In this document: positions 1-5,317 of the stretch, one piece after another
Layout of the letters: the number at the start of each line of letters is the position of its first letter
Position numbering within the stretch: the stretch's first letter is position 1
NCBI GenBank assembly: GCA_002368575.1
Contig: DFEA01000004.1
Coordinates: forward strand, 1 to 5,993
DNA: 5,993 nt
DNA from: Lachnospiraceae bacterium UBA3814
GTDB lineage: Bacteria > Bacillota > Clostridia > Lachnospirales > Lachnospiraceae
Direction of reading: 5' to 3'
Notes under the pieces: model-generated
Database searches by the model: none
What the model was told of the DNA's origin: nothing
Seen by the model: only the letters and a program-made list of their open reading frames with translations
Translations under genes and position numbers: made by a program

Positions 1-56
1 TCCATCATGACCCGTGAATGGTAACGATAAAACCGCAAATTTTCTGAAATAAACAG

Positions 57-85
57 TTTTCAAAGTCGGGATTTTGAGATACAAT
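57..85 (+). promoter_or_regulatory. Possible promoter of the anchored foldase gene
   Basis: A -10-like hexamer TACAAT at 80-85 lies 17 bases downstream of a poor -35-like hexamer TTTTCA at 57-62. It would start transcription near 92, about 50 bases before the chosen start codon. The -10 box is good and the -35 box is weak, so this is only a candidate. The alternative is that the gene is read from a promoter outside the window. Confidence 0.3.
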
Positions 86-144
86 GTAACACGGTGGCCT
101 TTTACAGGAGATACCTTTTTGATTCAGGAGGTTGTATTATTATC

Positions 145-1347
145 ATGAGTACGAAAGTCAATGACGACAGGATGAGCGCCAGCAAAAGAAAGCGCGTTGA
201 AAGAGAAAAGAAGCTGAGCAGTGAAAAAAGGAAGCAGTTCTTTACGAGGACCATACTTATCTGTGTGAGTACGGTCATAGTTGTTCTGGCATGCTTTTTT
301 ATTGTCAGAGGTTTATATAAGTCCATAACAAAGGTGAGGCCCTCGGGTGATTACAGCGCGGGGCTTTCCGAGAACGGATTTATAGACGGGATTAAGGCCG
401 GTGATTACGTTACGGGACTGGATTACAAGAATATAAAGTTAGCTAAGGCGGATGTGGAATACAGCGACGAGGACGTCCAGAAGGATATAGACTCCCAGCT
501 TGATGCCCATAAGGAGCTCAAAGAGGACAGCACACTTACCGTGAAGGACGGTGATACCGTAAGCATAGATTACGTCGGAACGGTTGACGGAGAAGAATTT
601 GAAGGAGGCAATTCAGATGGCGCCGGATATGATCTTGAGATCGGCTCCGGGAGCTTTGTCGATGATTTTGAGCAGCAGCTCATAGGCAGCCATCCGGGCG
701 ACAGCGTCACCGTTAATGTGACCTTCCCCGAGGATTATTCCTCTGAGGAGCTTCAGGGTAAGGATGCCGAGTTTGCGGTGGAGGTCCATGGTATTTACGA
801 GCTTCCCGAGTTTACGGATGAATTTGTGGCCGAGTATCTTTCGGAGAATGCGAAGACCGTTGATGAATATAAGAAATACCTTAAGGATACCCACTATGAT
901 GAGAACCTTGAAACGGCGCTGAGAGAAAAGATCACTGAGCTTGCCGCGGTGGATAAGTATCCCGCTTATCTCAAGCACTATAAGAGCCTTCAGAAGTACC
1001 TTGACGAGCAGACCTATGAGCAGATGAACGAAATGTACAGATCCTACTACGGAAGCGGTTTCTCCAGCTTTGAGGAGTACACCGGCATGACAGAGGAGGA
1101 GTACGAGGAAGATCTTGATAAAAGAGCAAAGGAGCAGCTTAAGGACAAGCTTGCCTATCAGTATATCCTTGAAGGTGAGGGCGTATCCCTGAGTGAGCAG
1201 GATTACAGGGATTACCTGAAGGAAACCTACGACAATGATGACAATTACGATACGAATGTAGAGGAGTACGGACTCCCGTACCTGCTTTCCGAAAGGCTGG
1301 GAGACAGGGCGGTCGAAATATTAAAGGGGTTCGTTACCGTAGAATGA
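145..1347 (+). CDS. Membrane-anchored trigger-factor-like FKBP peptidyl-prolyl isomerase (extracytoplasmic foldase)
   Basis: This 400-residue protein is predicted to help fold exported proteins on the outer face of the membrane. Its N-terminus is strongly basic (KRKR near residue 14, then more Lys/Arg) and is followed by one hydrophobic segment at about 36-54, which fits an N-in/C-out anchor. There is no lipobox. Residues about 132-219 form an FKBP domain of trigger-factor type, with landmarks DGDTVSIDYVGTVDGEEFEGG, GSGSF, LIG and TFPEDY. The rest is acidic and helical, resembling the trigger factor C-terminal chaperone region. The N-terminal ribosome-binding domain of true trigger factor, with its GFRxGKxP loop, is absent, so this is not the cytosolic tig product. 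The ATG at 145 is chosen because CAGGAGGT (125-132) precedes it. A GTG at 94 would add 17 residues but has no Shine-Dalgarno sequence. The gene is followed by a terminator, so it is probably monocistronic. Family identification is firm; client proteins are unknown. Confidence 0.88.
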   Translation: MSTKVNDDRMSASKRKRVEREKKLSSEKRKQFFTRTILICVSTVIVVLACFFIVRGLYKSITKVRPSGDYSAGLSENGFIDGIKAGDYVTGLDYKNIKLAKADVEYSDEDVQKDIDSQLDAHKELKEDSTLTVKDGDTVSIDYVGTVDGEEFEGGNSDGAGYDLEIGSGSFVDDFEQQLIGSHPGDSVTVNVTFPEDYSSEELQGKDAEFAVEVHGIYELPEFTDEFVAEYLSENAKTVDEYKKYLKDTHYDENLETALREKITELAAVDKYPAYLKHYKSLQKYLDEQTYEQMNEMYRSYYGSGFSSFEEYTGMTEEEYEEDLDKRAKEQLKDKLAYQYILEGEGVSLSEQDYRDYLKETYDNDDNYDTNVEEYGLPYLLSERLGDRAVEILKGFVTVE

Positions 1348-1368
1348 TATCAGACATACCAGATCCCG

Positions 1369-1415
1369 GGATCCTGTAATCAGCAAAGCGCAGCATTGCC
1401 CCTTGTGCAGGATCC
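1369..1415. repeat. Inverted repeat just before the terminator
   Basis: GGATCCTG at 1369-1376 pairs exactly with CAGGATCC at 1408-1415, and two further pairs (one G-U) extend it to about 10 bp around a loop of some 27 bases. It overlaps a perfect 12-base palindrome, GATCCCGGGATC, at 1362-1373. Both lie between the foldase stop codon and the intrinsic terminator, so they may form a 3' UTR hairpin that protects the mRNA end. No function is shown. Confidence 0.4.
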
Positions 1416-1417
1416 TT

Positions 1418-1449
1418 AAAAGCCGGCGCTTAAGCTAACGCCGGCTTTT
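1418..1449 (+). terminator. Intrinsic terminator after the foldase gene
   Basis: A perfect 11-bp stem is formed by AAAAGCCGGCG (1418-1428) and CGCCGGCTTTT (1439-1449) around a 10-base loop. The GC-rich core followed by a T run is typical of a Rho-independent terminator. The A run on the 5' side means it could also act on the minus strand. It separates the foldase from the acyl-transfer cassette, so the cassette should have its own promoter or depend on read-through. Confidence 0.85.
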
Positions 1450-1460
1450 GAAATTTGCGG

Positions 1461-1490
1461 GCAACTGTTCGGCACAAGGTGAACAGCTGC
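1461..1490. promoter_or_regulatory. Dyad in the 5' leader of the cassette, possible operator or hairpin
   Basis: GCAACTGTTC (1461-1470) and GAACAGCTGC (1481-1490) are inverted repeats with one mismatch around a 10-base centre. The right arm overlaps a second small dyad, CTGCA-TT-TGCAG (1487-1498), which abuts the Shine-Dalgarno sequence at 1500-1506. The two cannot form together as RNA hairpins. The position suggests a protein-binding operator or a translational control element for the first cassette gene. I see no convincing -35/-10 pair between 1450 and 1516. Confidence 0.4.
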
Positions 1491-1516
1491 ATTTGCAGTA
1501 AGGAGGATAGTATATT

Positions 1517-2311
1517 ATGGCAGAAGCTGAATATATATCTCTAAAGGAGCTTGCTTTGAAGCTCAGGCTTTACGAGGGAGAGAATGTTTTTGTGACCTCC
1601 GATGTAAAGAGGCTTCTGTACAGTCTTATCGAGCACGGTGACGATACTGACCTGAATATACTTATAGACGGGATACAGAGGGTTATAGGGCCTTCGGGGA
1701 CTCTTGTATTTCCGACCTTTAACTGGGCCTTTTGCAAGGGTGTCGCGTATGATCATTTCAAAACTCCCTGCAAGACAGGATCTCTTGGGAAGCTTGCTCT
1801 CGCGCGCGGTGATTTCAGGCGTACAAGGCATCCGATATATTCCTTTGCCGTATGGGGGAAGGGCACTGAGGAGCTGTGCCTTACAGACAATAAAAGCTCC
1901 TTCGGAGCGGATTCTCCCTTCACCTATATGCTGGAAAAGGATTTCAATAACCTGTTTATTGACAAGGATCTTCAGCATTCCTTCGTGTTTGTGCATTATG
2001 TAGAGGAAAGCAACGGTCCCGTGCCCTACAGGTACCTTAAGGATTTTACCGCCGGGTATACGGATGAGAACGGGATCACCACGACACGGACCTATTCGAT
2101 GAATGTCCGTGACCTCGATATGGACGTTACCAACCGTATATATCCTTACGAGCCGGATTTTAAGGAGGCAGGGGTAATGGAGGAGTTTTATATCAATGAT
2201 ATCGAATATAAGATCATCAATTTAAAGGGCGCTTATCCGATAATCGCAGATGACGTTCTGCACAACAGGAGCAGGAAGCTGTGCTCCTATATCGGACAGG
2301 ATGAGCCATAG
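1517..2311 (+). CDS. AAC(3)-family (Antibiotic_NAT fold) N-acyltransferase
   Basis: This 264-residue protein belongs to the family of aminoglycoside 3-N-acetyltransferases, YokD and FrbF, which move an acyl group from a thioester to an amine. Family landmarks appear in order: the GTLVFPTF strand (61-68), TGSLGKLALA (87-96), the RTRHP segment (102-106) with SFAVWGKG after it, SSFGADSPF (127-135), and HYVEE (160-164), whose His160 and acidic residues match the catalytic His region. The length is normal and no signal peptide is seen. The start is supported by TAAGGAGG ending 10 bases upstream of the ATG. It is the first gene of a cassette that continues into a DUF4910 protein, an ACP and a MaoC hydratase, so the donor may be an acyl-ACP and the acceptor an amino-sugar or other metabolite. 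That is inference. Despite the family name, nothing here supports an antibiotic resistance role. Confidence 0.85.
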   Translation: MAEAEYISLKELALKLRLYEGENVFVTSDVKRLLYSLIEHGDDTDLNILIDGIQRVIGPSGTLVFPTFNWAFCKGVAYDHFKTPCKTGSLGKLALARGDFRRTRHPIYSFAVWGKGTEELCLTDNKSSFGADSPFTYMLEKDFNNLFIDKDLQHSFVFVHYVEESNGPVPYRYLKDFTAGYTDENGITTTRTYSMNVRDLDMDVTNRIYPYEPDFKEAGVMEEFYINDIEYKIINLKGAYPIIADDVLHNRSRKLCSYIGQDEP

Positions 2312-2359
2312 AGCAGCAGACGGCAGCGTTTTACGGGAATAAAAGCAGGGTTGATAGCT

Positions 2360-3664
2360 ATGGAAGAACAGAAAACGAAATGTATTGAAGAGGGCAGGGG
2401 AATGTATTCACTGGCGGAGGAGATATTCCCTATATGCCGCAGCCTTACGGGAAACGGCGTAAGGCAGACCTTTGACATACTTAAAAAATATATGCCGGAT
2501 ATCAAGGTCTCCGAGGTGCCTACGGGCACCAGGGTATTTGACTGGACGATACCGAAGGAGTGGAATATAGAGGAGGCGTACCTTGAGGATGAAAACGGGG
2601 AACGTATAGTTGATTTCAAGGTCAATAATCTTCATGTGGTAGGTTATTCCGTGCCTGTCGATGAATATCTCAGCCTTGAGGAGCTTATGCCACACCTTTA
2701 TTCGCTGGAGGGGCAGCCCGAGGTCATACCGTATGTTACCTCTTACTATCAGGAAAGATGGGGCTTCTGCATGACACACAGGCAAAAGCTTTCCTTAAAG
2801 CCCGGGAGATACCACGCTGTTATAAGCTCCAGCCTTAAGGAGGGGTCTCTCACCTACGGAGAAATGTATTTTCCGGGACAGAGCAGCAAGGAGGTTTTCT
2901 TCTCAAGCTATGTCTGTCATCCCTCAATGGGCAATAACGAATGCTCCGGACAGGCGCTCATAGTATGGCTTGCCAGATACATAAAAAGCATGAAGAACAG
3001 AAAATACAGCTATCGGCTCGTGCTTGCTCCCGAAACCATAGGCGCCATAACCTATTTGAGCAGACATCTTAAGGAGCTTAAGGAAAATGTTATAGCAGGA
3101 TTTAATCTTACCTGTGTGGGCGACGACAGGGATTTCTCAATAGTTCATTCAAGATATGGCGATACCTATGCCGACAGGGTGCTCATGAACGTGCTGAAAT
3201 ACAAAAAGCCCGATTTCAGCGAATATCCTTTTATTAAAAGAGGCTCTGACGAGAGGCAGTATCAGGCTCCGGGAGTGGATATCCCTCTGGTATGCTTCTG
3301 CAGGAGCAAATATCATATTTACCCCGAGTATCACACCTCGGCGGATGATCTTTCACTCATAAGCCCCGAAGGACTGGCGGGAAGCTATGATGTAATGACC
3401 CAGTGCATAGAGCTGATAGAGAATAACGGCGTCTACAGGATCAACTGTCTTTGTGAGCCCCAGCTTGGAAGGAGGGGACTCATGCCTACCATAAGCAGCA
3501 AGGAGACCTATCAGGAGACACTGGCGCTTAAGGATGTGGCGGCATATGCGGACGGAAGAAATGATATCATAGCGCTGAGCAATCTTATCGAGCAGCCGGC
3601 ATATTTAGTAACAGATGTTATTAAAAAATTAATAACAGCCGGACTATTGGAAAAAGTGCAGTAA
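2360..3664 (+). CDS. DUF4910/DUF2172 aminopeptidase-like protein (COG4310)
   Basis: The product is 434 residues. It opens with a family-typical helix (LAEEIFPICRSLTGNGVRQT), then a DUF2172 insert at about 55-145 (VFDWTIPKEW onward), an M28-like peptidase fold, and a C-terminal winged-helix-like segment (about 398-432, after DGRND). Candidate metal and catalytic residues are His187 in CHPS, Glu194 in NNECSG, Glu225 in PETIG, Asp297 in SDERQY and His325 in YHTSADD. The bridging Asp expected in M28 peptidases aligns with Asn192. Members of this family occur in polysaccharide and natural-product clusters, where removal of an aminoacyl or acyl group is suspected but, to my knowledge, not generally proven. 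The ATG at 2360 is preferred over a TTG at 2351 because of GCAGGG 9 bases upstream. ATG 2402, next to an AGGGCAGGGG, is a possible shorter start. It follows the acyltransferase by 48 bases and is probably cotranscribed. Confidence 0.87.
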   Translation: MEEQKTKCIEEGRGMYSLAEEIFPICRSLTGNGVRQTFDILKKYMPDIKVSEVPTGTRVFDWTIPKEWNIEEAYLEDENGERIVDFKVNNLHVVGYSVPVDEYLSLEELMPHLYSLEGQPEVIPYVTSYYQERWGFCMTHRQKLSLKPGRYHAVISSSLKEGSLTYGEMYFPGQSSKEVFFSSYVCHPSMGNNECSGQALIVWLARYIKSMKNRKYSYRLVLAPETIGAITYLSRHLKELKENVIAGFNLTCVGDDRDFSIVHSRYGDTYADRVLMNVLKYKKPDFSEYPFIKRGSDERQYQAPGVDIPLVCFCRSKYHIYPEYHTSADDLSLISPEGLAGSYDVMTQCIELIENNGVYRINCLCEPQLGRRGLMPTISSKETYQETLALKDVAAYADGRNDIIALSNLIEQPAYLVTDVIKKLITAGLLEKVQ

Positions 3665-3681
3665 AAATGGAATCGAAAGCA

Positions 3682-3697
3682 ATTGTTAAATAACGAT
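3682..3697. repeat. Short dyad upstream of the ACP gene
   Basis: ATTGTTA-AA-TAACGAT is a near-perfect 16-base dyad (one G-T position) in the 80-base gap between the aminopeptidase-like gene and the ACP gene. The 2-base centre makes it more like a protein-binding site than an RNA hairpin. No good promoter pair accompanies it, so an operator role is only a possibility. Confidence 0.25.
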
Positions 3698-3744
3698 TTA
3701 ATACAGTGATCGGCCGCGAAACAGCATTGGATTTGGAGGCTTTT

Positions 3745-3990
3745 ATGTCCAGAGAAGAGATAATGGAAAAGGTAACGGAGATTTTCAGGGATGTGTTTGA
3801 CGATGAGTCATTGATCATTTCGGACAGCACGAATTCCGATGATATTGAGGATTGGGATTCACTTGAGCACATTGCCCTGATAGTTTCGATGGAAAAGGAA
3901 TTCAATATGAAATTCGATATAAAAGAGGTGAACAGCCTTGAAAATGTCGGGGAAATGATAGATCTTATCAAAAGGAAGCTTGAAGAATGA
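3745..3990 (+). CDS. Free-standing acyl carrier protein
   Basis: This 81-residue acidic helical protein has the carrier motif WDSLEHI, with Ser39 as the predicted 4'-phosphopantetheine attachment site. The helix after it (IALIVSMEKEFNMKF) is typical of the recognition helix of ACPs. It would carry an acyl group as a thioester for partner enzymes in the cytoplasm. The ATG at 3745 is chosen because GGAGG (3735-3739) sits 5 bases before it; an in-frame GTG at 3706 would add 13 residues with no ribosome binding site. The stop overlaps the next gene's start as ATGA, so the ACP and the hydratase are probably translationally coupled. No fab genes lie alongside, so it is probably a dedicated carrier rather than the fatty acid AcpP. 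No loading enzyme (ligase or ketosynthase) is encoded in the window. Confidence 0.9.
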   Translation: MSREEIMEKVTEIFRDVFDDESLIISDSTNSDDIEDWDSLEHIALIVSMEKEFNMKFDIKEVNSLENVGEMIDLIKRKLEE

Positions 3991-4439
3991 ACGATTACAG
4001 CTATGAAGATATTTCGGTGGGACAGAGGGCAAGCTTCAAAGCCGTGCCGGGAGAAGCCGAGCTTGCTGCCTTCATGAGGATCACCGGCGATGTAAACCCG
4101 CTCCATGGCGACGAGGACTACGCGATACGGCAGGGCTATAAGGGAAGGGTGGCCTACGGGATGCTTACAGCCTCCTATCTTTCCACCCTCGCTGGGGTCT
4201 ATCTCCCCGGGGAAAGGAGCCTGATCCATTCCGTCGAGGTTAGGTTCGAGGCTCCGGTGTATGCGGGTGATGAGCTTACGATCAGCGGAGAGGTCACGGA
4301 AAAAAACGATACGTTCAGGTTTATAACGGTAAAGGTCCTTATAAGAAATCAGGATAATAAAAAGGTGCTTAAGGGTAAAATGCAGATCGGAGTGTCAGAT
4401 CCTGCGGATAACAAACAGGGAGTCCATGAGGATCCGTAA
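3987..4439 (+). CDS. MaoC-like (R)-specific enoyl-thioester hydratase/dehydratase
   Basis: This 150-residue single hotdog-fold protein carries the MaoC hydratase-2 motif FMRITGDVNPLHGD. Asp35 and His40 are the predicted catalytic pair that adds water to, or removes it from, a 2-enoyl/3-hydroxyacyl thioester. The downstream GMLTASYLSTLAG helix, the PGERSLIHSVEVRF strand and PVYAGDELTISGEV are also standard for the family. Size fits single-domain PhaJ-like enzymes. Its ATG overlaps the ACP stop by 4 bases, and GAAG just upstream is a weak ribosome binding site, which fits translational coupling. The coupling suggests the ACP-bound chain is its substrate, though CoA esters are used by many relatives. 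The last 20 or so residues are polar and probably disordered. No ketoreductase or enoyl reductase is present, so the supply and fate of the acyl group are unknown. Confidence 0.88.
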   Translation: MNDYSYEDISVGQRASFKAVPGEAELAAFMRITGDVNPLHGDEDYAIRQGYKGRVAYGMLTASYLSTLAGVYLPGERSLIHSVEVRFEAPVYAGDELTISGEVTEKNDTFRFITVKVLIRNQDNKKVLKGKMQIGVSDPADNKQGVHEDP

Positions 4440-4448
4440 ATTATCAAA

Positions 4449-4468
4449 AAAGGGGGAAGGACCCCTTT
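4449..4468 (-). terminator. Small hairpin between the MaoC and sirtuin genes; terminator-like on the minus strand
   Basis: AAAGGGG (4449-4455) pairs with CCCCTTT (4462-4468) around a 6-base loop. On the + strand it is followed by AAACGG, without a T tract, so it should not stop transcription into the sirtuin gene. On the minus strand the stem is followed by a run of six T, like a weak intrinsic terminator, but no minus-strand gene is visible. It sits 4 bases before the sirtuin ribosome binding site and may instead affect mRNA processing or translation. Confidence 0.35.
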
Positions 4469-4488
4469 AAACGGAGGAGGGAGCTTGA

Positions 4489-5211
4489 ATGAACGAAAAG
4501 GAAACTCTGCAAAAATGGATAAGTGAAAGCGACAACATAGTTTTTTTCGGAGGAGCGGGTGTTTCGACCGAAAGCGGGATACCTGATTTCAGGAGCGTGG
4601 ACGGTCTTTACAATCAGAAGTATGACTATCCCCCCGAGACGATATTGAGCCACAGCTTTTACAGGAGCAAGCCTGAGGAGTTTTACCGCTTTTACAGGGA
4701 TAAGCTGCTCTGTACGGACGCAAAGCCCAATAAGGCTCATTTAAAGCTTGCGGAGCTTGAAAAGGCCGGGAAGCTTAAGGCCGTGATAACACAGAATATA
4801 GACGGGCTGCATCAGGCAGCGGGCTCTGAGGAGGTCCTGGAGCTTCATGGGAGCACCCTGAGAAATTACTGTGAAAGGTGCGGAGCCTTTTATGATGTGA
4901 ATTACATCATAGAGTCGGAGGGGGTTCCGAAGTGCGAAAAGTGCGGAGGAAGCATCAAGCCTGACGTCGTATTGTACGAGGAGGGACTTGATATGACCAC
5001 GATGAATAAGGCCGTAGATTACATAAGCGCGTGTGAGATACTTATAATAGGAGGGACCTCTCTGGCGGTATATCCGGCAGCGGGACTCATTAATTATTAC
5101 AGGGGCAGTAAGCTTGTGCTGATAAACAAGTCGTCGACCCAGATGGACTCAAGAGCCGACCTTCTTATACACGGAAGCATCGGGGAGATACTCGGGGCTG
5201 TAGAGGTATAG
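4489..5211 (+). CDS. Sirtuin, NAD-dependent protein deacylase (Sir2 family, zinc-containing)
   Basis: This 240-residue protein removes acetyl or related acyl groups from lysines, using NAD and releasing nicotinamide and O-acyl-ADP-ribose. Sir2 motifs are complete: GGAGVSTESGIPDFRS (21-36), TQNIDGLH (101-108) with Gln102, Asn103 and Asp105, the catalytic His120 in ELHGS, four zinc cysteines (128, 131, 149, 152), GGTSLAVYPA (188-197) and LVLINKS (209-215). The Tyr-x-x-Arg pair that marks succinyl-specific class III sirtuins is not kept: FYRFY gives Tyr66 and Tyr69, so a deacetylase or neutral short-chain deacylase is likelier. The start is backed by GGAGGAGG at 4473-4480. It lies 49 bases after the MaoC gene with no + strand terminator, so it may share a transcript with the acyl cassette. 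It would commonly be annotated as cobB or npdA. Confidence 0.93.
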   Translation: MNEKETLQKWISESDNIVFFGGAGVSTESGIPDFRSVDGLYNQKYDYPPETILSHSFYRSKPEEFYRFYRDKLLCTDAKPNKAHLKLAELEKAGKLKAVITQNIDGLHQAAGSEEVLELHGSTLRNYCERCGAFYDVNYIIESEGVPKCEKCGGSIKPDVVLYEEGLDMTTMNKAVDYISACEILIIGGTSLAVYPAAGLINYYRGSKLVLINKSSTQMDSRADLLIHGSIGEILGAVEV

Positions 5212-5230
5212 AGCCGTATATGAAATCCGG

Positions 5231-5307
5231 TATCATAGAAAAAACAGCCCGTGAACACCTGTATTTTTGGTCATAATTTTGCTTGAAAATGCGATTTTTC
5301 TATGATA
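5231..5307. repeat. Perfect 13-bp inverted repeat flanking the rpsF promoter region
   Basis: TATCATAGAAAAA (5231-5243) and TTTTTCTATGATA (5295-5307) are exact inverted copies 51 bases apart. The right arm overlaps a perfect 12-base palindrome, TATGATATCATA (5301-5312), that contains the predicted -10 element. The arrangement could be a paired protein-binding site or a hairpin in RNA reading out of the sirtuin gene. Both arms are AT-rich, but a 13-bp exact match at this distance is unlikely to be chance alone. Confidence 0.55.
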
Positions 5308-5311
5308 TCAT
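5283..5311 (+). promoter_or_regulatory. Predicted sigma-A promoter for the rpsF-ssb operon
   Basis: TTGAAA at 5283-5288 is followed after 17 bases by TATCAT at 5306-5311. An alternative overlapping reading is TTGCTT (5279-5284), 16 bases, TATGAT (5301-5306). Transcription would begin near 5318, leaving a leader of about 140 bases before rpsF. Strong expression is expected for a ribosomal protein operon. The -10 box lies within the palindrome at 5301-5312, so a regulator bound there would block the promoter. Confidence 0.55.
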
Positions 5312-5317
5312 AACTAA

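Noticed and set aside
1..24. Possible 3' end of an upstream + strand gene (frame 1 reads SIMTREW then TAA)
   Set aside because: Only seven codons are visible, other frames also stop within a few codons, and nothing can be recognised.
94..144. GTG at 94 as the foldase start
   Set aside because: It has no ribosome binding site and adds an unconvincing stretch, while the ATG at 145 has an AGGAGG upstream and gives a sensible basic N-terminus before the membrane anchor.
613..978. Minus-strand open frame inside the foldase gene
   Set aside because: It is an antisense shadow of the FKBP coding region; no family features or ribosome binding site are apparent.
3706..3744. GTG at 3706 as the ACP start
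   Set aside because: The 13 extra residues are not ACP-like and have no Shine-Dalgarno sequence; GGAGG lies directly before the ATG at 3745.
3621..4229. 202-residue minus-strand open frame across the ACP and MaoC genes
   Set aside because: It is antisense to two well-recognised genes and shows Ser/Ile-rich low-complexity sequence with no recognisable domain.
1517..4439. Mobile element or defence island carrying the cassette
   Set aside because: No transposase, integrase, terminal repeats, tRNA or att-like duplications are visible, and codon use looks like that of the neighbours.
5239..5268. Intrinsic terminator after the sirtuin gene (ACAG/CTGT stem followed by ATTTTT)
   Set aside because: The stem has only 4 bp before a mismatch and an 11-base loop, too weak to call, although some termination there is possible.
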